A DNA stretch of 64,000 nucleotides from Fluviicola sp. (GTDB taxonomy: Bacteria; Bacteroidota; Bacteroidia; Flavobacteriales_D; Crocinitomicaceae). The stretch lies in the NCBI RefSeq assembly GCF_039596395.1, contig NZ_JBCNJT010000002.1, positions 806,001-870,000 of the forward strand, written 5' to 3'. Within the stretch, counting starts at the first letter, position 1, and each line of letters starts with the position of its first letter. Positions 24,425 to 33,314 of the stretch are shown in pieces. The position numbers and the translations under genes are program-made. Under the pieces are notes generated by a model that did no database searches, was not told where the DNA came from, and was given only the letters and a program-made list of their open reading frames with translations.

Positions 24425-25996
24425 TCAGCGCTTGAGTATTTCAAGCGCTTTTTGCACTTCTTTATCGTAAGACGCAACTATGAAGAAATAACCTTCTTCA
24501 ATAAACAGCTGACGGGCAATTTCTGCTTTCATCACCTGTTTGATCAATCCTTCGCTACGTTTATAATCTCTTGCGTCGTAAGGGATCTTCAATTTTTCCC
24601 CTTCCGCGATCAACTTTTGCAAAAGTGGTTTCGGCGTCTCGAATGTTTGGGTAAATTCCTGCACGGATGCCCATTCGGTTCGTTTATTCGCCACAAAATC
24701 AAAAGCAACCTGCTGGAATGCCCCGGAATAACGCAATGTCAAATAATAAATCGTGGAATTGGATGTATCCAGCGGAACAAAAATATCCGGGCTGATTCCC
24801 CCGCCGTCGTAAACAGTTCTTCCTTTCAGGGTCTTGAATTTATTCGCATTCTTGAAAACGGTGGAATCCGGTGTGAAATATTCTCCGTTGTCTCTTCGTT
24901 TTTCATTGCTGTGGTAATAATCCTCGTAGCTCTCTCCGAAAGGTTTCTGGATACAACGCCCGGAAGGAGTATAATAACGTGCGATCGTCAATCTCAGGTC
25001 ACTTTTGTCAGACAGGGAGAAATCCTGCTGCACCAATCCTTTTCCGAAAGATCTTCTTCCGATGATCATTCCGCGGTCGTTGTCCTGGATAGCACCGGCT
25101 ACAATCTCGGAAGCGGATGCAGAATTTTCGTTGATCAGCACCACCAATTCCGTTTTTTCGAGCAATCCGCCGGCTCTTGCATAGCGGGTCGTATTCAGGA
25201 ACTTCTTCCCTTTGATCATCACAATTTTCTGACCTTCCGGTAAAAATTCGTCGGCAATTTTAACCGCCCCGTCCAACACTCCTCCTCCGTTGTCACGCAA
25301 ATCGAAGATCAGTTTTTTCATTCCTTCGGCTTTCAATTTGCGGGCAGCCAAAAAGAATTCCTGCGCGCTTGTTACCGAGAAATTGTCCAGGCGGATATAG
25401 CCGGTGTTTTTGTCCAGCATCTGTGCACATACGATAGATGGAATCGGAATCACTCCGCGAACGATCGTTTTCTCGATTTTCTTTTTATCGCGGTAAAGCT
25501 GGATTTTCACTTTTGTATTCGGTTCGCCTTTCAGCTTGCCCATTACATCATCGTTTTTGATCTTTTTGCGTGCAACGTTCTTTCCGTCGATCATCAAAAT
25601 CTTATCTCCGGCCAAAACTCCGGAACCAAAAGAAGGTGAATTCGGAATGACATTCGTGACACACAAGGTATCGCGGATAATTGCAAAGCGGATTCCGATC
25701 CCACCGAATTTCCCGTCGATTTGCTCATTCATTGCCTGCAAATCTTCATACGGAATGTAATTCGAATGCGGGTCCAGTTCGTGAAGCATATCCGTGATCG
25801 TTTTTTCAAACAACTTCTTACTTTCGATCGAATCTACGTATTCACGGTCGAGCAGGGTGATAATTTCCTGCATTTTGGAATAATTCCCGGAAACGGGCTG
25901 CTGGGCAGGTTGATTTAATTTGGATCCGAGCAACAAACCGATGGCCAGAAAAACCATCAGCAGGATCGGATAAACAAAGGCATATTTTCTATTCAT
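24425..25996 (-). CDS. ctpA: C-terminal processing peptidase, S41 family
   Basis: A 523-residue protease anchored by an N-terminal helix (residues 8-25). A PDZ domain at about 90-175 is followed by the S41 catalytic domain: the Ser cluster SASAS at 292-296 (INENSASASEIVAGA) and the general-base Lys319 in RRSFGKGLVQ. Such enzymes cleave C-termini of envelope proteins in the periplasm. The start MNRKYAFVYP at 25996 overlaps the dCMP deaminase stop by 8 nt, so the two are translationally coupled. The longer frame to 26026 lacks the membrane-anchor start. Confidence 0.94.
   Translation of the reverse strand: MNRKYAFVYPILLMVFLAIGLLLGSKLNQPAQQPVSGNYSKMQEIITLLDREYVDSIESKKLFEKTITDMLHELDPHSNYIPYEDLQAMNEQIDGKFGGIGIRFAIIRDTLCVTNVIPNSPSFGSGVLAGDKILMIDGKNVARKKIKNDDVMGKLKGEPNTKVKIQLYRDKKKIEKTIVRGVIPIPSIVCAQMLDKNTGYIRLDNFSVTSAQEFFLAARKLKAEGMKKLIFDLRDNGGGVLDGAVKIADEFLPEGQKIVMIKGKKFLNTTRYARAGGLLEKTELVVLINENSASASEIVAGAIQDNDRGMIIGRRSFGKGLVQQDFSLSDKSDLRLTIARYYTPSGRCIQKPFGESYEDYYHSNEKRRDNGEYFTPDSTVFKNANKFKTLKGRTVYDGGGISPDIFVPLDTSNSTIYYLTLRYSGAFQQVAFDFVANKRTEWASVQEFTQTFETPKPLLQKLIAEGEKLKIPYDARDYKRSEGLIKQVMKAEIARQLFIEEGYFFIVASYDKEVQKALEILKR
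24427..24453 (+). terminator. Terminator of the T9SS copper protein gene
   Basis: Stem AGCGCTTGA (24427-24435) with TCAAGCGCT (24441-24449), then TTTT. It lies 5 nt after the plus-strand stop and inside the 3' end of convergent ctpA. Confidence 0.75.
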
Positions 25997-26444
25997 TTGG
26001 ATCTGGGATATGGACCACTTCAACACCGGCGCTTTTTAAGAAATCAACGCCCATAGTGTCTTTATATTCCGTCATGTAAACAACTCTTTTGATTCCGGCC
26101 TGGAGCACCAGTTTGCTGCAATCCTTGCACGGTGATAAGGTGATGAATAAAGTTGCACCGCTGCAATCGTTTGTAGAACGCGCCACTTTTAAGATCGCAT
26201 TTGCTTCTGCATGCAATACATACCATTCGGTTTCGCCCTGCTGATTTTCGCAGCAATTGGGAAAACCGGCCGGTGTTCCGTTATAGCCGTCAGAAATAAT
26301 TCGCCCGTCGCGCACGATCAGCGCACCTACTTTTTTTCGTTCACAATGCGACAGTTCCGCCCAGGTTTGAGCCATTCTCAAATAGGCTTTATCGTAACGC
26401 AGTCTTTTTTCTTCTGTTATTTCTCTGTCAAGTTCTACAACCAT
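25989..26444 (-). CDS. dCMP deaminase (ComEB-type)
   Basis: A zinc deaminase of 151 residues that converts dCMP to dUMP for thymidylate synthesis. The zinc and catalytic motifs are H78-A-E80 and P105-C106-x-x-C109. YNGTPAGFPNCC is typical of the dCMP deaminase/ComE branch. It is the first gene of a two-gene unit with ctpA, an arrangement common in Flavobacteriales as far as I recall. The ATG lies 4 nt from a -7 box, which predicts a leaderless mRNA. Confidence 0.94.
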   Translation of the reverse strand: MVVELDREITEEKRLRYDKAYLRMAQTWAELSHCERKKVGALIVRDGRIISDGYNGTPAGFPNCCENQQGETEWYVLHAEANAILKVARSTNDCSGATLFITLSPCKDCSKLVLQAGIKRVVYMTEYKDTMGVDFLKSAGVEVVHIPDPNE

Positions 26445-26448
26445 GTTG

Positions 26449-26456
26449 CAAAGATA
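26449..26456 (-). promoter_or_regulatory. -7 box predicting a leaderless deaminase-ctpA transcript
   Basis: The minus strand reads TATCTTTG and ends 4 nt before the ATG at 26444. It overlaps the end of the response regulator gene's 3' flank. Confidence 0.6.
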
Positions 26457-26459
26457 GGA

Positions 26460-27152
26460 TTAATCAGGTAAGGTAAATTTATATCCGACTCCGCGGATCG
26501 AATGAAAAAATTGCGGATTCCTGGGATCTTCCTCAAACAATTTCCGGAAGCTAAGGATGTAATTATCAATGGTTCTTCCCGTCGGGAACTGATCGTTTGT
26601 CCACAAGGTATTCAGGATTTCGTCGCGGGAAACTACTTCATCCTTTCGGGAAAAGAACAGCTGAATAAGCTCCATTTCGCGCTTGCTTAATTCCTGCTTC
26701 TCTCCCGAAACCAGGCTTTCCACTTCGAATGAAGCAGGCAGAACGCGGTAATTCCCGATTTTTATCTCGGAAGGAATGTGAACCTGTTTTTTATTCGGCT
26801 GAACCAAAACCGAACAGCGCAAAATGAATTCTTCCAGGTCAAAAGGTTTGGGCAAATAATCATTCGCTCCCAATTTCAATCCGGCAATCCGGTCGATGGT
26901 ATTTCCTTTGGCAGAAATAAAAATAATCGGAACAGAAGATACCTCCCGGAAAGCACGGCAAATATCCAACCCGCTTACTTCCGGAAGCATCACGTCTAAA
27001 ATCACCAGGTCGTAATTATCCAATTGATTTTTCATCGAAAGCGCATCTCTTCCGTTGTTCACAGTCGTCACGGAATAGCCCTCCAATTCCAGGTTAAATT
27101 GAATAATTTCGAGCAAACTCTGCTCATCTTCGATGACTAGAACTTTATTCAT
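26460..27152 (-). CDS. OmpR/PhoB-family response regulator
   Basis: A 230-residue two-domain regulator. The receiver domain has acidic residues E8 and D9, phospho-acceptor D53 (LVILDVMLPEVSG), S80 and K102 (PKPFD). The C-terminal winged helix (from about 130) carries LSKREMELIQLFF and IRGVGYKFTL. No histidine kinase gene adjoins it in the window, so it is an orphan here. It probably acts as a DNA-binding regulator dimer; targets are unknown. The 16-nt gap before the deaminase gene holds that gene's promoter, so the two are probably separate units. Confidence 0.93.
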   Translation of the reverse strand: MNKVLVIEDEQSLLEIIQFNLELEGYSVTTVNNGRDALSMKNQLDNYDLVILDVMLPEVSGLDICRAFREVSSVPIIFISAKGNTIDRIAGLKLGANDYLPKPFDLEEFILRCSVLVQPNKKQVHIPSEIKIGNYRVLPASFEVESLVSGEKQELSKREMELIQLFFSRKDEVVSRDEILNTLWTNDQFPTGRTIDNYILSFRKLFEEDPRNPQFFHSIRGVGYKFTLPD

Positions 27153-27184
27153 TCGACAAACTTCTATAAAAAAGCGTTTTCAAG

Positions 27185-27216
27185 TTGGTATCTTGTGTTA
27201 AAAGAGTGTAATTTTG
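27185..27216 (+). promoter_or_regulatory. -33/-7 promoter of the T9SS endopeptidase gene
   Basis: TTG at 27185-27187 and TAATTTTG at 27209-27216 are separated by 21 nt, fitting the Bacteroidota consensus. The ATG at 27244 lies 27 nt downstream. Confidence 0.6.
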
Positions 27217-27243
27217 AGAAAACTACACATAAATATAAGCACA

Positions 27244-29718
27244 ATGCTAAAATATCTTTTAATGCTCGGCATATTCCTGTCGCTAGGTACGGCATTAAAT
27301 GCACAGGTCAGTGAGGGCGGAATTCCGGTAGGGTTACAGAAAGTGGCTACTAGCGGTGTTGCTCCGTTCCAATACGCTCCTGCTGTTTATGTACTTGGCA
27401 AGCCGAATGTGATCGCTGCCAAAAACGAAGATGCGGCAAACGATTCGAAAGGTGCTTATCGTGTGGGACTGAATGTTCCCGTTTCCATTTCCATGACGAA
27501 TTCCGGAAGCTGGACTTTATTACCCGACGGAACAAAGGTCTGGAGACTGGTTATTTCCGGAAAAGGGGCGCTTGCCCTCGGGTTGTATTTCTCGGAAGCA
27601 GTTCAAATCCCGGCAGGCGGAAAATTATTTGCATATAACGAAAACGGAAGACAAATACTGGGCGCTTACACTTCCGCAACGGATGATTTCCAGGCAATGG
27701 AAATGGTTCAGGGCGAAAACATGTACCTGGAATACAGCTCTCCGTCATGGGTGCAGGAACCTCCTGTTTTTTCTATCAATGAAGTAGTTTATTTCTACCG
27801 CGGCGTGGAAGAACACGTGGATGCCTTTGTTTCCCCGGAACAATCTCATGAAAAAGCCGGAAATTGTGAAGTAGACGTGGCTTGTTCGGAAGGAAATACC
27901 TGGACGAACCAGATCAAATCGGTTGTTCATTACACCTTTAACGACGGAACAGGAACTTACGTGTGCTCTGCTTCTACAATCAACAATACGGCAAACGACT
28001 GTAAACCTTATATTCTGACAGCCTGGCATTGCGGTGAGCGGGTAGCCGGACAATCCATTGCGACATGGGTTTGGTACTGGAAATACCAGAAAACAACCTG
28101 TTCCGCAGGCTCCGGAAACTACACAGACCCTTCCAAAGGTTCCAAAACAATGACCGGCGGAACTGTAAGAGCATCCGCAGGAAACGGAACGCTGAATAAT
28201 CCTCCGGGATCTTACGAAGTCGCCGGATCTGATTTTTACCTGGTCGAACTGAGTTCCCAGCCTCCTTCTTCCTACGACGTTTATTATGCCGGTTGGGACA
28301 GAACCAATTATGCATCAACGAGCGGTGTGGGAATCCATCATCCGGCGGGAAGTGCGAAGAAAATCTCTACTTACACGGAAGATTTGGATTCCGAAACATA
28401 TAATGGCGGGGCTTCCAATGCGCATTGGAAAGTTTACTGGGCCGCGACCACTAATGGTCACGGTGTTACAGAAGGCGGATCTTCCGGTTCCCCCATTTTT
28501 AATTCGGCAGGAAAAATTGTCGGACAACTTTCAGGCGGCCGTTCTGCTTGTTCAAACAGCGGACAAACCGGTCCGGATATGCCCGATTTATACGGTAAAT
28601 TTTCTTACGACTGGGACCAAAACGGCTCTACGGCGAATGCACAGTTAAAACCATGGCTGGACCCAATCAGTACCGGCGCCACGTCCCTGAACGGAACATC
28701 CGCACCGTGTGTCGTTACCAGTTTGCCTGTTGCGGAATTTGTTGCCAATCCTACAACCGTAAGTGTGGGCGGAACTTCCCAATTAACAGATCAGTCAACC
28801 GGAATTCCAACAAGCTGGTCGTGGGTAATCACTCCTGCAACAGGTTGGGCTTTTACCGGAGGAACAACTGCCAATTCCCAAAATCCGCAAGTGACTTTTA
28901 TCACTGCAGGATCCTATACGGTGGAACTGACTGTTTCCAATTCAGCAGGATCGGACTCAGAACTTAAAACGGATTACATCTATGTAACCACAGCAACATC
29001 TCCGTGTACAGCCACATCTTCTTACTGCGACGAATTTATTCAACGCGTAATCCTGGAAACCATCGACAATGAAAGCGAATGCACCAATTACACCGATTAT
29101 AATTTAGGAGCTTCATTAATCAAAGGTGAGGCTTACGACATCACGATCATTCCTCAAATCACGGGAGGCCCTCCGGGAAGTGCTTATACCGGTGACGAAA
29201 TTGCTGCATGGATCGATTTTAACGGCGATTTTGATTTCGATGATGTCAATGAACGGATCGCTTTCGTATCCATCGTTGCAGGATCTTCCCTGGTTTTCAA
29301 TTTTACCGTTCCTTCCAATGCAGTTACCGGTGTGGTTAAAATGCGTACGCGCATTGTCTTCAACCCGTCACAGGGAGGCGAAGGCCCGATTCAGCCATGC
29401 GGGAATACGAATTACGGGGAGGTGGAAGACTACAACATCATGCTTTCCAACCCGCTGGGGCTGGAACAAAATCACCTGGATGCGGTTTCCATTTACCCGA
29501 ATCCGGCACTGGATGAAGTGAAGATCGATTTTTCGGGTATCGTTGGTGAAAACCTTTCTCTCGAATTGCTGGACATGACCGGAAAAATAATCCGCGCGCA
29601 GCACACTATTTCAGGAAGCGTTGCCGTTTTTGATTTGAGCAGCATTGCAAAAGGAAGTTATCAAATCCGTATTTCCGACGGAACTATTCAGCGCATTGCC
29701 CGCATCGTAAAATTGTAG
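27244..29718 (+). CDS. T9SS-secreted lysyl-endopeptidase-like serine protease with PKD and GEVED domains
   Basis: An 824-residue secreted protease. The signal peptide (MLKYLLMLGIFLSLGTALNAQ) is followed by a propeptide-like region to about 205. The trypsin-fold domain has H262 (AWHCGE), D330 (GSDFYLVEL) and S414 (EGGSSGSPIF), plus many cysteines, as in Achromobacter lysyl endopeptidase. A PKD domain follows at about 500-590 (FVANPTTVSVGG, GSYTVELTVSNSAGSD), then a GEVED domain at about 620-745 (AWIDFNGDFDFDD, NYGEVEDYNI). Residues 748-824 are the Por sorting domain (VSIYPNPALDEV, LLDMTGKII). The start was chosen at the signal peptide; the upstream TTG at 27214 overlaps the promoter. Confidence 0.92.
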   Translation: MLKYLLMLGIFLSLGTALNAQVSEGGIPVGLQKVATSGVAPFQYAPAVYVLGKPNVIAAKNEDAANDSKGAYRVGLNVPVSISMTNSGSWTLLPDGTKVWRLVISGKGALALGLYFSEAVQIPAGGKLFAYNENGRQILGAYTSATDDFQAMEMVQGENMYLEYSSPSWVQEPPVFSINEVVYFYRGVEEHVDAFVSPEQSHEKAGNCEVDVACSEGNTWTNQIKSVVHYTFNDGTGTYVCSASTINNTANDCKPYILTAWHCGERVAGQSIATWVWYWKYQKTTCSAGSGNYTDPSKGSKTMTGGTVRASAGNGTLNNPPGSYEVAGSDFYLVELSSQPPSSYDVYYAGWDRTNYASTSGVGIHHPAGSAKKISTYTEDLDSETYNGGASNAHWKVYWAATTNGHGVTEGGSSGSPIFNSAGKIVGQLSGGRSACSNSGQTGPDMPDLYGKFSYDWDQNGSTANAQLKPWLDPISTGATSLNGTSAPCVVTSLPVAEFVANPTTVSVGGTSQLTDQSTGIPTSWSWVITPATGWAFTGGTTANSQNPQVTFITAGSYTVELTVSNSAGSDSELKTDYIYVTTATSPCTATSSYCDEFIQRVILETIDNESECTNYTDYNLGASLIKGEAYDITIIPQITGGPPGSAYTGDEIAAWIDFNGDFDFDDVNERIAFVSIVAGSSLVFNFTVPSNAVTGVVKMRTRIVFNPSQGGEGPIQPCGNTNYGEVEDYNIMLSNPLGLEQNHLDAVSIYPNPALDEVKIDFSGIVGENLSLELLDMTGKIIRAQHTISGSVAVFDLSSIAKGSYQIRISDGTIQRIARIVKL

Positions 29719-29719
29719 T

Positions 29720-30844
29720 TTGAAGAAACCAAAAGTTATCGTCAGTGTGATCAATGATTTGAATACCGATCAGCGTGTTCACAAGGTTTGTTCATTCATC
29801 GAAAATCAAGGATACGATGTACTGCTGGTTGGCCGGAAACTCAAGTCCAGTCAGGAAATGGAATGCCGCAATTACCGCACCAAACGGTTTAGCATGTACT
29901 ACGAAAAAGGCGCTTTATTTTACGCCTGGTTCAACTTTCGCTTGTTTTGGTTTTTGCTTTTTCGTTCTTCAGACATATTGGTTTCGAACGATCTCGACAC
30001 CTTACTTCCGAATTACCTCGTTTCAAAATTGAAAGGCAAGAAACTGGTATACGATTCCCACGAATATTTCACGGAAGTTCCCGAGTTGATCAGCCGGCCC
30101 AAAGTAAAAGCGGTTTGGGAGCGGATTGAACGTTTCATTTTCCCGAAGCTTAACTATGTGAGCACGGTCAATCAATCCATCGCTGAAAAATACCGGGAGA
30201 AATACGGCGTTTCACTGAAAGTAGTCCGCAATGTTTCACCTCTTTGGAATCCGTCGCATATTCGCTCTAAAAAAGAATTGGGAATTCCGGAAGGGAAGCA
30301 TATTTTGATCATGCAGGGAGCAGGATTGAATGTCGACAGGGGCGTTGAAGAAGCCATCCGGATGATGCCTTTCTTAGATAATGCAGTATTAATTATTGTG
30401 GGTCACGGCGACATTATCCCGGAAATGAAACAGCTGGTAGAGCGGGAAAACTGGCAGGAAAAAGTTTTGTTTTTCGGAAAACGTCCTTATGCGGAATTGC
30501 TTCAGTTCACGCAGCAGGCCGACCTGGGTTTGAGCTTTGATCAGCCCACCAATCCGAATTATTTGTTTTCACTGCCCAATAAGATTTTCGATTACATCCA
30601 TACTTCCACTCCGATCATCTGCTCCGACCTGGTGGAAGTTTCAAAGCTCGTAAAGGGTTATGCTGTTGGGGAAATCGTCACGGATTTTGCTCCTGAACAC
30701 CTTGCCCGGCAAATCCAGGCGGTTTTGAATAATCCCGGATTGATGGAGCAGTGGAAAAACAACTGTAAAATTGCTGCATTGAAAGAAAATTGGGAAGTAG
30801 AAGTACAGCAGCTCAACGAATTCTATCCGAAAGTCCATGCATAA
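29720..30844 (+). CDS. Glycosyltransferase, GT4 (GT-B fold)
   Basis: A 374-residue glycosyltransferase. The N-terminal Rossmann half begins KPKVIVSVINDLNTDQRVHKVC and contains LVYDSHEYFTEVPEL. The C-terminal half has GAGLNVDRGVEEAIRMM and the nucleotide-sugar region with SLPNKIFDYIHTSTPII, as in family 4. The start codon is TTG at 29720, one base after the previous stop; no ATG fits the family N-terminus. It overlaps the next glycosyltransferase gene by 8 nt. Donor and acceptor are unknown; surface polysaccharide or protein glycosylation is inferred. Confidence 0.85.
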   Translation: MKKPKVIVSVINDLNTDQRVHKVCSFIENQGYDVLLVGRKLKSSQEMECRNYRTKRFSMYYEKGALFYAWFNFRLFWFLLFRSSDILVSNDLDTLLPNYLVSKLKGKKLVYDSHEYFTEVPELISRPKVKAVWERIERFIFPKLNYVSTVNQSIAEKYREKYGVSLKVVRNVSPLWNPSHIRSKKELGIPEGKHILIMQGAGLNVDRGVEEAIRMMPFLDNAVLIIVGHGDIIPEMKQLVERENWQEKVLFFGKRPYAELLQFTQQADLGLSFDQPTNPNYLFSLPNKIFDYIHTSTPIICSDLVEVSKLVKGYAVGEIVTDFAPEHLARQIQAVLNNPGLMEQWKNNCKIAALKENWEVEVQQLNEFYPKVHA

Positions 30845-31940
30845 AAAAATCCATGTTGTTTCTTTTGACGTTCCGCTTCCGCCCGATTACGGCGGTGTGC
30901 TGGATGTATTCCTCAGAGCTAAGGGATTAAAGGAACTGGGATATTACGTGATCCTTCATTGCTACGAATACGGGCGTGGGAGAAATCATGATTTTTCGGA
31001 GATTGCAGATGAGATTTACTATTACGACCGTATAAACGGGATAAAATCGGTTTTTTCAAATCTCCCTTACATTGTAAAAAGCAGGAATTCGGAAGAGTTG
31101 CTCAAACGCTTGCTTGCAAACGATGCTCCTGTTTTACTGGAAGGACAGCACTGCACGTTTTGGGCTCAGGAATTGGCTAAAAACAACCGGAAAGTGGCTA
31201 TTCGCATGCACAACATCGAGTGGCAGTATTACCGCGACCTGGCACAGGATGCAAAAACTACTTCCGAGCGTTTGTTCTTCAGCCTGGAATCGCGTAAACT
31301 GAAAAAACAGGAACGGAAGCTGAAGGATATTTCGCTTTTGTGTATCTCGGAAAGCGACCGGGATTATTACCGGGGACTTGGTTTTCACGCATCGTATTTA
31401 CCGGTAACCATCAACTCCGATTTGGTTTTAGAACCATTGGAATCAGAACCTTTTGGATTATACCACGGGAATCTGTCCGTACCGGAAAACATAGAAGCAG
31501 TCAACAAACTGATACAGGAAAACCAACGGGAGAAAATAGAACTTCCTATTGTTATTGCCGGGAAAAACCCAGGCGTAGCACTTGTAAAGAAAATCGAGGC
31601 ACAGGGCTGGCTCTGCATTGCCAATCCAGGCGATCAGGAACTAAATGACCTGATGAGAAGCTGTTCGCTGCACTTGTTGATCGGCTTCAAATCCAGCGGG
31701 ATCAAATTGAAAGTAATCCGTGCACTGCTCACCGGCCTGACGTGCATTTCCACCAAAGAAATGACCGGAACAAGTGGCCTGGAAAAACACTGTGAGATCT
31801 GGGATCCCGTTTTGCCTTTAGCTGGAAAAATCAAGCAGGTATTATCGATCAATCATACCTCTGAAAACCGCTTAGAGGAACTGGAAGACGAGTTCGGAAT
31901 TGAAAAGTTGAAAGTTGCTCTCCAGGAAATCGGATTTTAA
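30837..31940 (+). CDS. Glycosyltransferase-like protein (GT-B fold)
   Basis: A 367-residue protein that starts within the end of the preceding glycosyltransferase gene, so the two form a unit. The N-terminus IHVVSFDVPLPPDYGGVLDVFLRAKGL is typical of GT4-like enzymes (a PPDYGG loop). IRMHNIEWQYYRDLA and the C-terminal GIKLKVIRALLTGLTCISTKEM, with its LK-x-x-R-A-L segment, support the fold. The conserved E-x7-E of classical GT4 enzymes is not obvious, so the activity is less certain. It may act with its neighbour on the same glycan. The 3' end overlaps that of convergent hxlR by 4 nt. Confidence 0.78.
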   Translation: MHKKIHVVSFDVPLPPDYGGVLDVFLRAKGLKELGYYVILHCYEYGRGRNHDFSEIADEIYYYDRINGIKSVFSNLPYIVKSRNSEELLKRLLANDAPVLLEGQHCTFWAQELAKNNRKVAIRMHNIEWQYYRDLAQDAKTTSERLFFSLESRKLKKQERKLKDISLLCISESDRDYYRGLGFHASYLPVTINSDLVLEPLESEPFGLYHGNLSVPENIEAVNKLIQENQREKIELPIVIAGKNPGVALVKKIEAQGWLCIANPGDQELNDLMRSCSLHLLIGFKSSGIKLKVIRALLTGLTCISTKEMTGTSGLEKHCEIWDPVLPLAGKIKQVLSINHTSENRLEELEDEFGIEKLKVALQEIGF

Positions 31941-32350
31941 ATACTTTGTTGCAGTTTAAGCGTTGTAGCTGCCAAAAATCCTGCTTTGTCCTTTTTTACT
32001 TCTTTCAAGAAGGCTTGATGTTGCCCGGAAAGTTCAAAATACTTTTCTCCCCAAAGGTAAATTTCCATTAAAACCGGTAAAAGGTCTATTCCTTTTTGTG
32101 TGAGTTTGTAAAGCACTTTCGATTTGCTTTCAGGGTGTCCGGATTTACTGATAATTCCTGTTTCTTCCAACGTTTCCAATCTCGAAGCCAGGATATTCGT
32201 GGCTATTTTTTCCTCCGATTTCAGGAAATCACCATACGTACAGCTTTTGGCATACATCAAATCACGGATAATCAATAACGACCACTTATCGCCCCATAAA
32301 TCCAACGAACTGCTAACCGGGCAGCCCGATCTTTTTTTGATTTCTTTCAT
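31937..32350 (-). CDS. HxlR-family winged-helix regulator
   Basis: A 137-residue MarR/HxlR-type DNA-binding regulator from MKEIKKRSGC. C10 is at the conserved N-terminal cysteine position (KRSGCPVSSSLDLWGDKWSLLII) used for thiol-based sensing in YodB/HypR-like members. The winged helix spans about 20-95, with FLKSEEKIATNILASRLETLEETGII. It is divergent from an alpha/beta hydrolase gene across a region with two 15-bp elements that are exact inverse copies. I infer that it represses that hydrolase/enoyl-CoA-hydratase pair and itself. The longer frame to 32431 would run through the operator. Confidence 0.88.
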   Translation of the reverse strand: MKEIKKRSGCPVSSSLDLWGDKWSLLIIRDLMYAKSCTYGDFLKSEEKIATNILASRLETLEETGIISKSGHPESKSKVLYKLTQKGIDLLPVLMEIYLWGEKYFELSGQHQAFLKEVKKDKAGFLAATTLKLQQSI

Positions 32351-32362
32351 AAAATTTAATTC

Positions 32363-32421
32363 ACTTGCATTTTGCAAGTAATATTTTATACATTTGCACT
32401 TGCAAAATGCAAGCAAAGTTA
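32363..32421. promoter_or_regulatory. Divergent promoters with inverted operator pair (HxlR/hydrolase)
   Basis: CTTGCATTTTGCAAG (32364-32378) and CTTGCAAAATGCAAG (32399-32413) are exact reverse complements, and each is itself a dyad (ACTTGCA-N3-TGCAAGT at 32363-32379). Between them is TACATTTG (32389-32396), a plus-strand -7 box with a TTG (32365-32367) 21 nt upstream inside the left dyad. The minus-strand -7 box TAACTTTG (32414-32421) abuts the right dyad. A repressor bound here would cover both promoters. Confidence 0.75.
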
Positions 32422-32456
32422 CAACATCCAAATTATTAATACTAAAACAACTGGTA

Positions 32457-33293
32457 ATGAAAACTAATTTTTCTTCGTCTGAAACAAATTACACGACAAT
32501 CAACAACTGGAAAATTGCATACAGACAATTCGGGCAGGGAACACCCATCCTATTCTTCAACCGTTTTCGCGGGATTCTCGATACCTGGGACCCTTTGTTC
32601 TTAGATTCTTTGGCTGTCAATTACAGCATCGTATTATTTGACTATCCGGGAATCGGCGATTCGGAAGGAGAACTTTCTGCAAACCTGGAAGAAGTTGCCT
32701 CAATCGGAATTCAATTGATGGATGAATTGAGTTATGAATCCTTTCACGTTGCCGGCTGGTCTTACGGAGGATTGGTTGCCCAGGCAGCGTTGTTCTTAAA
32801 CAAAGACCGGGTGAAAAAAGGCGTATTCATCGGAACGAATCCTCCCGGAAACAACGAAGTTCCGTTTGAGCCCAGCTTTTTTGAGCATGCCCTGAAACCA
32901 ACCAATGATTTGGAAGATGAAACGGTCATTTTCTTTGAACCCAAGTCAGCAGCTAGTCGTGCTGCAGCCAAAGCTTCCCACGAACGCATCTCCAAACGGC
33001 TGGACCGTGCTAAAATTCCTGCGACGCAAGAGCAGTTTCAAAAATACTTCGGCGGCTCTGCTTACATGAAAGCCGATGCGCAACAGTTCAGAGAGCAGTA
33101 TAAAACCATTGAAAATCCTGTTTTGGTTATTTCTTCCGATCATGACAACAGCTTTGCCGTTGAGAATTGGTTCCCGCTTTTAAGAAATGCACCGACCATG
33201 CAGCATATTATTATCAACGACACGGGACACGGATTGCAGCATCAGCACCCGGAACTGGTTGCCGGTTACATGCACCTTTTTCTTTCAAAATAG
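32457..33293 (+). CDS. Alpha/beta hydrolase
   Basis: A 278-residue hydrolase without a signal peptide. The nucleophile elbow is G-W-S102-Y-G-G (HVAGWSYGGLVAQ). The acid is likely in ISSDHDNSF and the base is the His in NDTGHGLQHQHPE. In the oxyanion region, the usual HG is replaced by FFNRFRG. The substrate is unknown. It is the target side of the HxlR divergent promoter and precedes an enoyl-CoA hydratase-family gene by 21 nt. The upstream frame to 32394 is rejected, because it overlaps the promoter. Confidence 0.85.
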   Translation: MKTNFSSSETNYTTINNWKIAYRQFGQGTPILFFNRFRGILDTWDPLFLDSLAVNYSIVLFDYPGIGDSEGELSANLEEVASIGIQLMDELSYESFHVAGWSYGGLVAQAALFLNKDRVKKGVFIGTNPPGNNEVPFEPSFFEHALKPTNDLEDETVIFFEPKSAASRAAAKASHERISKRLDRAKIPATQEQFQKYFGGSAYMKADAQQFREQYKTIENPVLVISSDHDNSFAVENWFPLLRNAPTMQHIIINDTGHGLQHQHPELVAGYMHLFLSK

Positions 33294-33314
33294 TTTCACT
33301 AAAAACACAACAAC

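Noticed and set aside
24452-25243. 263-codon plus-strand open frame
   Set aside because: Antisense to ctpA, whose catalytic motifs are intact; the frame has no recognisable domain.
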